From the NCBI GenBank assembly GCA_944390405.1, contig CALXPS010000012.1:1-43684 (forward strand): DNA of 43,684 bases, written 5' to 3'. The notes under the pieces were generated by a model. That model was not told the DNA's origin. It made no database searches and was given only the letters and a program-made list of their open reading frames with translations. Shown here piece by piece: positions 16,827 to 26,050 of this stretch. The stretch comes from an uncultured Clostridia bacterium (GTDB lineage Bacteria > Bacillota > Clostridia > TANB77 > CAG-508). The position numbers and the translations under genes are program-made. Each line of letters starts with the position of its first letter. The stretch's first letter is position 1.

Positions 16827-16961
16827 GTGAGTACTTGAAAGAGTATCACTCGAGGTCTAGAGTTGAACCAACAATCAACTCATTTGGTCTAACGTTAGTC
16901 CAAACCCGTGTTGACGGTAATCGTCGCAAAAGCTACTTGTAAAAGTAGCTTTTATTTTTTT
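16827..16961 (+). ncRNA. Putative structured small RNA with five hairpins
   Basis: From the predicted start the RNA folds into consecutive hairpins: 16827-16849 (one bulged G), 16860-16881 (7 bp), 16884-16903 (one T-T mismatch), 16913-16925 (GACG/CGTC) and the terminator 16928-16953. There is no ribosome site or plausible reading frame. Promoter, dense structure and terminator together make a regulatory RNA likely, but its family and target are unknown. Confidence 0.6.
16928..16953 (+). terminator. Rho-independent terminator of the plus-strand RNA
   Basis: AAAAGCTACT (16928-16937) pairs with AGTAGCTTTT (16944-16953), followed by a T-run. Confidence 0.85.
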
Positions 16962-16963
16962 AC

Positions 16964-17034
16964 AAAAAAACTAGCTACATCTCTTTGTAGCTAGTCTCCC
17001 TTATTTTTTTCTACACAATTTCTTGTGTCGCCAT
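16964..17034 (-). ncRNA. Putative small RNA on the minus strand, convergent to the plus-strand RNA
   Basis: A consensus promoter (17041-17069) starts an RNA of about 70 bases. It holds a 6-bp hairpin with a GAAA tetraloop (17013-17028) and ends in the terminator 16970-16995. A seven-codon frame (MATQEIV) has no ribosome site. The two RNAs end tail to tail. The compact promoter-hairpin-terminator layout resembles type I antitoxin RNAs, but no toxin peptide was found. Confidence 0.5.
16970..16995 (-). terminator. Rho-independent terminator, minus strand
   Basis: ACTAGCTACA (16970-16979) pairs perfectly with TGTAGCTAGT (16986-16995), with seven T on the minus-strand exit side. It ends the small RNA and any read-through from the lysis genes. 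Confidence 0.85.
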
Positions 17035-17040
17035 GTATGT

Positions 17041-17069
17041 ATTATAGCATATTTATATTATTTTTGCAA
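17041..17069 (-). promoter_or_regulatory. Sigma-A promoter of the minus-strand small RNA
   Basis: TTGCAA (17069-17064), 17-base spacer, TATAAT (17046-17041), with the extended TGC before the -10. Confidence 0.7.
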
Positions 17070-17170
17070 TGTCCTAAAAACCGCAGAAAATCAACAAAAA
17101 TTTGTCGCGTTATTTTCGTTTTTAAGGCGTTTTTATTTTTTAGACATATAGTTTGTTGTCTCAAAAATGG

Positions 17171-17893
17171 CTATATTTTTAATACTTGACCTGGTTTTAT
17201 TAGGTTTGGGTCATTCCCTATTACATTTTTATTTTTTTCATATAGTTTTTGCCATGTTGTTCCATATTTGTTTGCAATTCCTGATAATGTGTCTCCCGAT
17301 TTTACTGTATATGTTGTCTCTGTTGTTCCATTTATTTTTATAACTTGCCCTACATATATCAAATCTGGATTGGCTATATTATTTATTCTTGCTAATTCTT
17401 GATATGTAGTTCCATATTTCATTGCTATTTCACTTAGTGTATCTCCTGCCTGAACTGTATAAGTTATCGCCGTTTTATCGCCGTTTGTCGCCTGTTCTTC
17501 GTCTGTTCCGATGTCTATTGTTTTTCTACTTCTTAATATACAACTATATCCTTTTCTAATCTCTGACACTGTTACTTTTTTATTATAGTTCCAGTTCTGT
17601 TCTAAGCATTTTAAATCTGCATTTACTATTACTATATGTCCGTATTTGCCTGTTGTATATACTAAAATATCGCCTGCTTTTAATGTGTTACTTACATCAA
17701 ATTTATCCCAACCTTCAATTATATTATTTGCCCAGTCTTTCGCATTACCACGAGCTTTAAAAGGTATTCCACAAACTTGATATAAATATTGTTGTATCAA
17801 AGATACACATTCTCCTTTAAATCCATAGTCTGGCTCCGGATTTGCTACACTTCCTTGGGCTAATGCCCATTTTTCAAATTCTCTTAAATTCAT
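17171..17893 (-). CDS. Endolysin: CHAP amidase/endopeptidase with two LysM domains
   Basis: Residues 1-125 form a CHAP domain with candidate catalytic Cys29 (GECVSLIQQYL) and His86 (YGHIVIV). Two LysM repeats follow (about 143-187, YTVQAGDTLSEIAMKYGTT; about 193-240, YTVKSGDTLSGIANKYGTT) that bind peptidoglycan. It would cut the host wall at the end of the lytic cycle. There is no signal peptide, consistent with export through the holin encoded nearby. It is the last gene of the late lysis block, before a terminator. Confidence 0.93.
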   Translation of the reverse strand: MNLREFEKWALAQGSVANPEPDYGFKGECVSLIQQYLYQVCGIPFKARGNAKDWANNIIEGWDKFDVSNTLKAGDILVYTTGKYGHIVIVNADLKCLEQNWNYNKKVTVSEIRKGYSCILRSRKTIDIGTDEEQATNGDKTAITYTVQAGDTLSEIAMKYGTTYQELARINNIANPDLIYVGQVIKINGTTETTYTVKSGDTLSGIANKYGTTWQKLYEKNKNVIGNDPNLIKPGQVLKI

Positions 17894-17906
17894 AATTTAT
17901 TCCTCC

Positions 17907-18200
17907 TTAATTTCCATAAAATACTTGTTTTCCATATTCTACAGCCACATTATGTTCTATCTTGCAACCTCTTGCTTTTTCCCAACCTGGCATAAATATT
18001 ACTGCGTCTACTTTTCCTATGTATCTTATAGACTGTGATAACATATATATTGCTACATCTTCGTCTGCGGGTGCATTTTCGAACACTGTGTCTACTACTT
18101 CATGTCCTTCTTCTTCCAATCTTTTAACTAGCTCTGCTCTTTCTTCTCTTATTTGCTCATTTGTTTTGCCTTTCATAGGTTGACTTATCATAATTTTCAT
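17907..18200 (-). CDS. DUF4406-like (nucleoside deoxyribosyltransferase-like) phage protein
   Basis: This 97-residue protein begins KIMISQPMKGKT and contains VDAVIFMPGWEKARGCKIEH. That is the pattern of small phage proteins of the nucleoside 2-deoxyribosyltransferase-like fold (DUF4406). An enzymatic role in nucleotide salvage is possible but unproven. It is set between lysin and holin, 4 bases after the holin-like gene. Confidence 0.7.
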   Translation of the reverse strand: MKIMISQPMKGKTNEQIREERAELVKRLEEEGHEVVDTVFENAPADEDVAIYMLSQSIRYIGKVDAVIFMPGWEKARGCKIEHNVAVEYGKQVFYGN

Positions 18201-18203
18201 AAT

Positions 18204-18401
18204 CTATTCCCCACTTTCTTTATTCTCTTTTTTCTTTGTAAAAAAATATGTAAATACTGCTGTGCACAAGTTAGTAAACAATAAAAATACTGTTTCAAAT
18301 ATTGTTTCTGATTTAAAAACTGCTATAAATAATAATACTACTAAACTTAAAGCAAATAGTATTGTTACAAAACTTTTAACATCTTCTAAAGCTTTCTTCA
18401 T
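18204..18401 (-). CDS. Holin-like protein with two membrane spans
   Basis: This 65-residue protein has two hydrophobic stretches (FVTILFALSLVVLLFIAVF and TVFLLFTNLCTAVFTYFF), a tight turn and a charged tail (KKKENKESGE), the class II holin layout. ATG 18401 has GGAAGTGA upstream and fits the 20-base gap after the preceding gene. Earlier in-frame starts overlap it without a ribosome site. It would make the membrane lesion that releases the endolysin. Confidence 0.75.
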   Translation of the reverse strand: MKKALEDVKSFVTILFALSLVVLLFIAVFKSETIFETVFLLFTNLCTAVFTYFFTKKKENKESGE

Positions 18402-18421
18402 TTTTTTATCACTTCCTTTCA

Positions 18422-18847
18422 TCATAGAAATTTTGATAATCCTAAAACTCCTGCTATTATCGCTAAAACAATTGAAATAGCCCAAGAAATTATTTTGCTT
18501 TTACTATCTCGCCAATTTTTGGCATCTCTTCCTATTGTTTCTTGTTCTAATTTACTAGATAGTTTTTCATATTTTTTCTCTAATTCATTATATTTTTCTT
18601 TTAAAAGCTCTGTTTCTTTGCTATTTGCTGTGTTGCTTCGCATAATTGCTTCTTTAAAGTTCACACTTGTTGTTTTTAAGTCTTCTGCTATGTTTTTTAT
18701 TTGTTCAATTGTTACAGATAAGGACTTGTCTATATTTCCTAATAACTCTTCACTTTTATCAAGTCTCTCTTCCACTCCATTTATTCTTTTTGTATTAGAT
18801 TTACAGCGTTCTTTAAACTCAATTAATTCTTGTAAATATTCATCCAC
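18422..18847 (-). CDS. XhlA-like coiled-coil protein with C-terminal membrane anchor
   Basis: From GTG 18847 (GGGAGGTG upstream) the 141-residue protein is a long coiled coil (about 1-110) followed by one C-terminal membrane span (ISWAISIVLAIIAGVLGL). Length, topology and position before the holin match XhlA-type lysis accessory proteins of Gram-positive phages. An upstream ATG at 18907 would overlap the tail gene and lacks a ribosome site. Confidence 0.7.
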   Translation of the reverse strand: MDEYLQELIEFKERCKSNTKRINGVEERLDKSEELLGNIDKSLSVTIEQIKNIAEDLKTTSVNFKEAIMRSNTANSKETELLKEKYNELEKKYEKLSSKLEQETIGRDAKNWRDSKSKIISWAISIVLAIIAGVLGLSKFL

Positions 18848-18867
18848 TTCTACACCTCCCACAATTA

Positions 18868-20550
18868 TTAATCTAAATAATATGATATACCATCTAAAGA
18901 TACCCAAGAAGTAGTTCCTCGTGTTATTGTTACATATCCTGATTTTTCCACTCTTATTTCTGCTAATGTGCCAGAATTTGCTATTCCTGAAAAAATACGA
19001 GTAGTTGATGGTCTATACTCTGTTGCTAATCTAAAAGCATTAGCTCCAATAGTCCCTGATTTTATTAATCCTTTTAAATATACTAATTTTCCATTTTTTT
19101 TGTAACCTGCTGTTGAGAAGGACTCTCCATAATTTACCCAGCCATTTAAAAAATTACTAACTTCTTGCCATTCTGTTTCTTCATATATAACCCATTCGCT
19201 CCATATCCCATTATAATAATATCTGTATGCTATTCGATTTTTTCTATAAGCATATGCTGTTTGTGCACGATTACTTGTTATACTCTTAGAGCTATAAAAC
19301 ATAGTTTGAATATAATAAAATTCTTCGCCATCTCCGTTCAGGACCATTACTATGTCGCGTCAAAATTAATTCATGTAATGTCGTGTTCGGGTCTAAGTTT
19401 CCGCCGTCGTAAACAGCAACACAGTTATCTTCGTCTAGTACTAGTTTACCATTTACAGTTAGAATATCGCTAACATCTAAACTGCCCGTTATTTTTCCGC
19501 CTGTTTTGTCTAGCTTATTTCCTGCTGTATTGCTAGTTTTTTTCAACTTGTCTAGTAAAGTTATTCTTAAGCTTCCACTTTTAAAATAAACAAAATTTTC
19601 ATCACTTAACGTTATTGCTGAAATATAGCTATCGTAAATATCTTCTTCTGTTTTAATCCTTATTGGTCTTCCGTATATGTAATTTTGTTATATCCATTAA
19701 TTTGCTTGTTTTTGCTATTTTAAATTCTACTAAATGTTTATAGCTGTTACCGTTTTATTACATTTAAAGCTTCTTCTTCTGCCTTGTCTGCTGTATCTAC
19801 ACTTATTACTTCTATTTTCCCACTTGCTCTGTTCGGATCGTCTTTATTTGTTGTAGTTGTTCTGTCTGTTTTTAAATATAAATTGTATTCGCTTCCATCT
19901 TCTCTAATATAGACTTGCACTTTCGCTGTAACATCTTCTTCATATATTTTGTTATAGTCTGTTACTTCTGAAAGTGTAGTATCTATAAGTTCTGTAGGTT
20001 CTTCTTTATAGCTTATAGTAATTTTTAATTTTCCATCTTCAAATTTAAAGTCTGTGTAGATGTTTTTATATTGTCTACAGTTTGTTAAAAATGTATGAAA
20101 GTTATATAAGCCATTTTCTGCATTTGTTGCTACAGAAGTTTTTGTGCTTGTAAGCCATTCTATTTCTATATAGCTTATATTCAATGCTGTATCATCTGAA
20201 TTTACAAAATTTTCTGACATAGTATTTGCTATAAATTCTTCTATAGAATTACTTGTCATTACATCTGTATTTTTTTCTATTACTTTTCTATCAAATATAT
20301 TAGAAATATCAAGAGCAGTAATTGTAACAACATCACTGCCCTTTTCTGTTTGAACTTCATCTATAATAAATAAGAACTGTCGATATAGTCCATTTACTAC
20401 TATAAAATTATCTTTTTTTAATCCTTCTGTTTTTATTAAAGTAAACGTAGATTTTGCATTCGTTTCTTCATCTAAATTAATTTGATAATCAGATACTTTC
20501 GCTATAGATAATATACTTAAATCTTGTTTTGATAATATATAGAGTTCCAT
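18868..20550 (-). CDS. Tail-tip/fibre protein with three CGGN sites
   Basis: Read with three skipped C bases (19752, 19673, 19336) this is one 559-residue protein whose length closes exactly. The N-terminal 350 residues resemble siphophage Gp37-like baseplate proteins (FTLIKTEG, VVNGLYRQFLFIIDEV). After the first two sites come GNSYKHLVEFKI, LHIGRPIRIKT and IYDSYISAIT. The C-terminal part is a fibre-type region (NKLDKTGGKITGSL, then a knob-like YRYYYNGIWSEW). Without skipping, the frame would end at once at the first site and be cut twice more. The restored segments read continuously as tail protein. It follows the tail-fibre gene at 20560 by nine bases and probably contacts the host surface. 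Confidence 0.82.
19333..19336 (-). other. CGGN site 3 (tail-tip gene): GAA|CGGA|GAT
   Basis: Skipping the C turns GPERRW... into GPEGDGEEFYY and joins the fibre region to the C-terminal knob. Confidence 0.82.
19670..19673 (-). other. CGGN site 4 (tail-tip gene): ATA|CGGA|AGA
   Basis: The zero frame stops seven codons on. Skipping the C gives LHIGRPIRIKT, where family members typically carry IG.P. Confidence 0.85.
19749..19752 (-). other. CGGN site 5 (tail-tip gene): AAA|CGGT|AAC
   Basis: The next zero-frame codon is TAA. Skipping the C gives NVIKGNSYKHLVEF. Confidence 0.83.
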
Positions 20551-20559
20551 TTAGACCTC

Positions 20560-21511
20560 CTAAGATATTTTCATTAGAACTAGTTTATAATTTGAAGTAA
20601 AACTTTTTCCTCCTCCACTGAGTAATGTATTTACCATAAATGTTACTTTTGTTGAAGTTAATCTAACCCCAGTTGAATATATACCAGATATAACACCAAA
20701 CCCTAGCCAAGTGCCGTCCGTAACATAATTAAATCCGTATGAAACTGGCACACAATTTTGTTGTGAAAATCCTGTCGGATAATCTACTGAAACAATACCA
20801 TTTCCGTTATTTATCGTTATAGTTCCTGTTATTACTGCAAACCTATCATTTGTTACATATTGACTAGCGTCTTTACCTCCTAATTTATTTGCATTTCCGA
20901 GCATTACCAGTAATATTACCAGTAATAGTACCAGTAACTTCCAAATCTCCATTTATTGTACCTCCTGTTTTTAATAAATAAGCACTTCCGTCTAAAACTT
21001 CTTGTAATGCTTGTTCAATATCGTCTAACACTGACTGTGCTTCATTTTGTATTACATCATAAATACTATCGAAATCTATAAATGTTCTTCTGTCTGTAAA
21101 GTCTGTAATACTTCCATTTTCAACTTTAAAACGTGCAAACTCATATTGATATATTGTTCCCGTTGCTGTTATGTCTTGCTGTGTCAGCTCTGGATAGTTG
21201 CTTGTATTAGATACAACTTTTATAACTGCTTGATTTAAAGCATCTGCTGTATTTGTTTTAGATAAATCTATTTCACAAATTAAACTATAATACCCGTTTG
21301 CTGTTATACTAGAAACTGTTTCTCCTGATATAATTTGTAAAAATCTACCTCTTACTACAAAATATCCTTCTCCAATTGTTGCTGAATTGCTAGTATTTGA
21401 TAATGCACAACCTGTTGCTACTCCACTTCTCCCATTCAAAAATTTGTCTATAAAAAGAGCAAACGCTTCACTTGTAAACGTTTGCAGATTAAATACATGA
21501 CCTTTTAACAT
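20560..21511 (-). CDS. Tail fibre / upper baseplate protein with one CGGA site
   Basis: With the C at 20899 skipped this is a 316-residue protein. The N-terminus (MLKGHVFNLQTFTSEAFALF, GEGYFVVRGRFL) resembles N-terminal anchor regions of siphophage baseplate/fibre proteins. The middle has a helical segment (about 155-178) and the repeat TGTITGNITGNAG-NANKLGGKDAS. The C-terminus is a beta-rich head (GFNYVTDGTWLGF). Without skipping it stops four codons on (RKCK). The two halves join inside the GN-rich repeat, where the resulting GNAGNANKLGG is natural fibre sequence. It probably takes part in receptor binding. Confidence 0.8.
20896..20899 (-). other. CGGN site 6 (fibre gene): GCT|CGGA|AAT
   Basis: The preceding base is T, so the sites do not all have A before the C. 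Skipping restores ITGNAGNANKLGG. Confidence 0.83.
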
Positions 21512-21523
21512 ATTTTCCTCCTT

Positions 21524-22370
21524 CTATACAGCTTTATACTGTACATATATTGTTAATTTTCCGCTTGTTATTTCATTATCTGCTTCTAACCTTATTTTGC
21601 TTGCACCTTTTCTTAGTTTATAAAAATTAATGAAATTTGGATTTAAAAAACTAAATAAATTTGTTGTTCCTGAACTTCCCGTTTTTATAATTTCTTGTTC
21701 TGTATCTTTAGTATTGTAAATGAATGTTTCTCCTTCTTCTATTGTTAATCCGTTTAAATCCAATTGCTTAACCTCAATTTCATCTTCTAAAATTGTGATT
21801 TTAGGATTTATTACTTCGCCGTGTAACTCTAACTTAAAAGGAGCTTCTGTATGCCCTTTATTGTCAAAAATTATGTTTCTATTATCATATGCTGCAAAAA
21901 CTGCGTTCCACTGAAAGTCCCATCTTAACTCATTTGTTACTGAATCAATATTATAAACTACTTCTTTTGCTTCATACCATAAGGACTTGCAATTAAATGT
22001 TGCAGGCACTCTTAAAACTCCGTCTGTTCCGTATTTCGCTTTTGTCTATATTAGATATGTCTATATCCTTAAAAAACTCTGTAAATCCATTCTCAAAAGG
22101 AATTTTATAAACAAGTTTTAAAAAATTTGCACTTTCTATGAAATCTACAAGTTTTTTATAATTATCATATTTTTTAAATATTAGTTCTCCACCAATTTGT
22201 CCTTGAGTTAATTTTCTTATATTCTGCAAAAAGTCATTTCCTATTTGTGAATATTGAATATCGTAACTATATCCTAGTCCAGTTGGAGAACTTAAAAAAC
22301 AACCTTCTTCTATGTTCATCATAGAAAAACGTTGTCCTGTTTCATTTTCTATATAAAATTCTCTTACCAC
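21524..22370 (-). CDS. Distal tail (Dit-like) protein with one CGGA site
   Basis: The chosen start is GTG 22370 (AGAGGTG upstream, VVREFYIENETG). Residues 1-113 are the first part of a Dit/tail-family protein (FYIENETGQRFSM, GLGYSYDIQY). The frame then meets CGG at 22031 and would end after 13 more codons. Skipping the C gives DKSEIGTDGVLRVPATF-NCKSLWYEA and 169 further codons to 21524, total 281 residues, in phase. Dit forms the ring joining tail tube and tip and lies between tape measure and fibre genes, as here. Confidence 0.85.
22028..22031 (-). other. CGGN site 7 (distal tail gene): ATA|CGGA|ACA
   Basis: Skipping the C gives KSEIGTDGVLRVP and joins the two halves of the Dit-like domain. 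Confidence 0.85.
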
Positions 22371-22389
22371 TTTTTCACCTCTTTTTTGC

Positions 22390-22427
22390 ATAATAAAAAC
22401 ACCTGCTTTTGCAAGTGTTTTTATTAT
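22390..22427. terminator. Long hairpin between cargo gene and distal tail gene
   Basis: Arms 22390-22402 and 22415-22427 (ATAATAAAAACAC/GTGTTTTTATTAT) match perfectly, with an inner TGC/GCA extension and T-tracts both ways. It includes the stop codon of the 22424-23251 gene, as for an independently terminated cargo gene. Confidence 0.75.
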
Positions 22428-23251
22428 TCGTTTATTGTTACATATTTTGCATATACACATGGTAATGTAATTGTTGCCCCTATTGTACTTACATAAGAAA
22501 TATCACCTTGTGATGTCCCCCATAATGTTATAATATCATCTTCTAAGATTTTTCCTTCTCCTTCCTCTGGATAATATATAACATAAATAGTATCTGTATA
22601 CCAAGTTGAATATGTTCCTTCTTTTGTAATATTTACTCTCAATTCTGTACTTATATCTCCATAAATTGCTTGAATAACTTCTCCTGTTAATTTTACATTT
22701 GTTCCTTTAAAACTGTCAGGATTTCTTGCCATTTCTTTATATGTATATGTAGAACAATTTGCCTTAAAATCAGCCTCTTCTTTTTCTTTTCTTGCTCTTT
22801 CCTCTTCTGCTTTTCTCTTTTCTTCTTCCTCTTTTGCTATACGTTCTTGCTCTAACCTTATTGCTCTTTCTTCTTCTGTTTCTTCTCCATATCTATGTAT
22901 TTTATATTGGTTATTCTCTTTTTTTATTTCAGCAACATTATAACTTTCTAGGTTAGTTGCATCCTCTTCTGTTTTATAAATCCAAATTTTACAATTTTCA
23001 TTTTGTTTATTATATTTGTCGTATATTTTTTCCATCTCTCCATCTGTTATATTTTCATCTGCTATTAGTTTTATTATTTTTGTATCATCATAAATTAATT
23101 CTGAAAAATACTTATATTTTTCCACTTTATTATTGCTATTTACCTTTTTGGTTCTAACATTACCCCTAGACAAGATAAATAACAATAATAATAAAACTAA
23201 CACTAATATTACTGCTACAATTAAATATTTTTTATTGACTTTTTTTAACAT
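22424..23251 (-). CDS. Membrane-anchored cargo protein (moron) with coiled coil and C-terminal beta domain
   Basis: This 275-residue protein has a short basic head and a membrane anchor (about 9-28; YLIVAVILVLVLLLLLFIL). A Glu/Lys/Arg-rich coiled coil follows (about 125-160; RIAKEEEEKRKAEEERARKE). The C-terminal beta domain (about 165-275; YKEMARNPDSFKGTNVKLTG, TEGTYS-like turns) resembles OB-fold-like domains of Gram-positive lipoproteins. It is not a tail protein, yet lies between tape measure and distal tail genes with its own terminator. That is the signature of a prophage-carried gene expressed in the lysogen. Function unknown. Confidence 0.7.
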   Translation of the reverse strand: MLKKVNKKYLIVAVILVLVLLLLLFILSRGNVRTKKVNSNNKVEKYKYFSELIYDDTKIIKLIADENITDGEMEKIYDKYNKQNENCKIWIYKTEEDATNLESYNVAEIKKENNQYKIHRYGEETEEERAIRLEQERIAKEEEEKRKAEEERARKEKEEADFKANCSTYTYKEMARNPDSFKGTNVKLTGEVIQAIYGDISTELRVNITKEGTYSTWYTDTIYVIYYPEEGEGKILEDDIITLWGTSQGDISYVSTIGATITLPCVYAKYVTINE

Positions 23252-23327
23252 TATATCACCCTCTTTGCAATATTCTACATTATATTACAAAATATTTCAA
23301 GAAAATTCTTTCGACATATTTCGACAA

Positions 23328-26033
23328 TTAATATTTACTGCCTAGTCTGTTGTTTACTGTATCAATAATTGTATTTATTTTTGCAGGTGTTAATTCATCT
23401 TGTGCATAGATGTTTAAAGTCGGTGTTGTAAATACTGTTTTCGTTTGGTCTATTACGGATTGCTTTATAGCTCCCATATTAGGTGTTATATCTGCTAATT
23501 TTATTTTCATTTTATTAGCAATTTCATTTACTTTACTATATAAGTTTCTTTCTTCATCATCAAGTCCAATTTCTGCACCTTTCATTACATTTTCAAATAT
23601 TTTTCTTGTTTCTCTGGATGGAGAATGTATATCAAAAGAAGTTTTTAGTCTACTTAATATTCCGTCTGCAATTCCAGAAGCTTTTGCAAATAATGTAGGT
23701 TCAGAACTTTCCATTTCTTCTAGCATTGGAGACATCGCGTTTTTCATTGTTTCTCTGGTCTTTTCTGGCATTCTATCATAAGTATCTAGTATTGTATCTA
23801 CTGTTTTCTTTGTTTCTTCATCTAGTTCTGCTCCGTATAATTCTGCATTAGCAACTTGTGCAAGCCATACACCTAGTTGTTCTGCTTCCCAATCGGACAT
23901 ATTTTTGTACATTTCTTCATATACCTCATTCATCACCCAGGAATGATTTTGTCCACTTTCCGCTTCTAATCTCTGTGCTTCATTAAGTAATTGAAGAAAT
24001 TTTTGATTGTCTTCACTTCTTTGCCAATAACCATTTGCATAAGCCTTTGTAATTTCTGCTACTTCTGCGTTTGCTTCTTGTATTTTTAAGTCCCTTTGTG
24101 CTATTATATTATTGTATTCTGTAGCATAAGCTTCATTTTGCATATTTGCTTGTTCACCATATTTTTGATTTAATAATGCTGTTTCCTCTATCGCACTTTG
24201 TTCAATAAGCTGAATTGTCTTATCTGCTTGTTGTTGTGCTGTTGAAATCCATTCTTCTGCTTGCACTTTATATTCTTCTAAACTACCTTGAAAAGTTTCT
24301 GCATTTGTTACTGCTTGTTGTGTTATAGCTCCTGCTATTTGATTTTGTATTTCTATTTCTCTGTTTTTTAATTCTCTTAATTTTTCAAAATATTCATCTA
24401 GTTGCGTTATCTCTTCTTGAGTATAGTCTCTACGTTCATCTGAAGCAGTTTTACATATTTGTGTTATTCCTGCTTGTATTTCGTCCATTTGTGTTTCTAG
24501 TTCTTGTTGTTCTTCTGTTGTAGTGAACATTGTTTCATTAAAGCTATCTAAATATCCCGTTGCATTTTGTATTCCCGTATAAAAATCATTTGCACTTTGC
24601 CCCATATTTTCAAAAGTTTCTTTTACTTGTGCTTCTGAAATCTTTGACTGAGCTACAATCGTTCCTACTGCTACTGTTATTCCTGTCGCTGCTAATCCAA
24701 AAGGACTTGTCAATCCTTGTAAAACCTTCGCCAATGTCGCAACTGAACCTGTTGCTGTGCCTATTCCATTTTTAGCTAATCCTATTGCTTTTGTAAATGT
24801 TCCTAATCCTTTTGTAACTCCTCCTATTATTGTTATTCCTTTACTTCCTATTTTTAACAGAGGTCCTGCAACTGCTACCATTAATCCTGTTTTTATTATA
24901 TTTTCTTGCTCTTCATCGCTTAGCCCTTCAAATTTTTCCATTAAGTCATTTGCTTTTTCTAATAAATTATTTGCAACTGGAAGAAGTTTTTTGCCTAAAC
25001 TACTTGTTAAGTTCTTTGTTCTAGCAGTTAATTTTTGTATGCTAGAAGCTGTATTTTCTTGAACTTCATCTCCATATTTTTTGGAAGTTTGTTCTAGTAT
25101 TCCCAAAAGCCTAATTTGTTGTTGCTCTTGAAAAGTTAATTGTTCCCAACTCTTGTCTCCTGCTATTTGTTTAAATGCGTCTGTTGTTTCTAGTAAAGCA
25201 ACATTTACATTTACTCCTAAATCTTCAATAGCTTCTGTATTACCTAATAAACCGCTTCTAATTCTATCCATAACATCTTCCATACTTCTGCCTGTTGCGG
25301 AAGCTATTACAGAAGATGCCTTCAATAATTTTTGTGTTTGTTCTGCATTTTCTGTTTGGTCATCTGTTATGGATTGTATTAAATTACCGTAAATTTGAGA
25401 ATATTTATATGCTTCACTTGCAGACATATTATAATCAAGTGCTTTATTTTCTGCAAAATCTTTTATACTTTCGGCTGCTTCTCCATATATCCTATCAACT
25501 TGTTGCATTGCTGTTTCAGTCTCTATTGCTGATTTTGTCATTACTGTAAATCCTGCTACAACAGGTAATGAAAGTCTTGTTGTTAATTTATTACCTAGGC
25601 TATCAATTTTGCTAGAGATTGTATCTAATTCGTTTCCTAATTTAGTTAAATAACTCCCTGCTTTGTTCCAGCCTGAATTTTCGTTTTTTAAATCTGATAA
25701 TTTTCTTTGTGTATTTATTATTTCTCTTTGTAATGTTCTATAATTTTCTTGTTGTTCTTTTGTTAATGTTTTTCCGCTATTTTGTACATCTTGTTGATGT
25801 TTTTTTAATTCTTCTAATTTTTTTGAAGTTATTTCTATTTCGTCATTCAATAGTTTTTGTTTTTGTTCTAATAATTCTGTGTTTTTAGGGTCAAATTTTA
25901 AACTTTTATCAATTGCTTTTAATTCTTTATTTAGTTTAGCTGTAGTAGAATTAATTTTTGTCAACGCTTTCTGTAATCCGGACGTATCTCCACCAATTTC
26001 TACTATTATTCCTTTTACTCTACTTCCTGCCAT
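23328..26033 (-). CDS. Tail tape-measure protein
   Basis: This 901-residue protein has an N-terminal coiled-coil head (IVEIGGDTSGLQKALTKINS, about 1-130). A typical tape-measure core follows (SLGNKLTTRLSLPVVAGFTV, ETAMQQVDRIYGEA, SVIASATGRSMEDVMDRI). A hydrophobic segment lies near the middle (about 385-470; MVAVAGPLLKIGSKG), followed by further coiled coils. It fixes tail length and helps inject DNA. It lies directly after the chaperone gene with a GGAGGG ribosome site. Confidence 0.95.
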   Translation of the reverse strand: MAGSRVKGIIVEIGGDTSGLQKALTKINSTTAKLNKELKAIDKSLKFDPKNTELLEQKQKLLNDEIEITSKKLEELKKHQQDVQNSGKTLTKEQQENYRTLQREIINTQRKLSDLKNENSGWNKAGSYLTKLGNELDTISSKIDSLGNKLTTRLSLPVVAGFTVMTKSAIETETAMQQVDRIYGEAAESIKDFAENKALDYNMSASEAYKYSQIYGNLIQSITDDQTENAEQTQKLLKASSVIASATGRSMEDVMDRIRSGLLGNTEAIEDLGVNVNVALLETTDAFKQIAGDKSWEQLTFQEQQQIRLLGILEQTSKKYGDEVQENTASSIQKLTARTKNLTSSLGKKLLPVANNLLEKANDLMEKFEGLSDEEQENIIKTGLMVAVAGPLLKIGSKGITIIGGVTKGLGTFTKAIGLAKNGIGTATGSVATLAKVLQGLTSPFGLAATGITVAVGTIVAQSKISEAQVKETFENMGQSANDFYTGIQNATGYLDSFNETMFTTTEEQQELETQMDEIQAGITQICKTASDERRDYTQEEITQLDEYFEKLRELKNREIEIQNQIAGAITQQAVTNAETFQGSLEEYKVQAEEWISTAQQQADKTIQLIEQSAIEETALLNQKYGEQANMQNEAYATEYNNIIAQRDLKIQEANAEVAEITKAYANGYWQRSEDNQKFLQLLNEAQRLEAESGQNHSWVMNEVYEEMYKNMSDWEAEQLGVWLAQVANAELYGAELDEETKKTVDTILDTYDRMPEKTRETMKNAMSPMLEEMESSEPTLFAKASGIADGILSRLKTSFDIHSPSRETRKIFENVMKGAEIGLDDEERNLYSKVNEIANKMKIKLADITPNMGAIKQSVIDQTKTVFTTPTLNIYAQDELTPAKINTIIDTVNNRLGSKY

Positions 26034-26050
26034 TTTATCCCTCCATTAAA

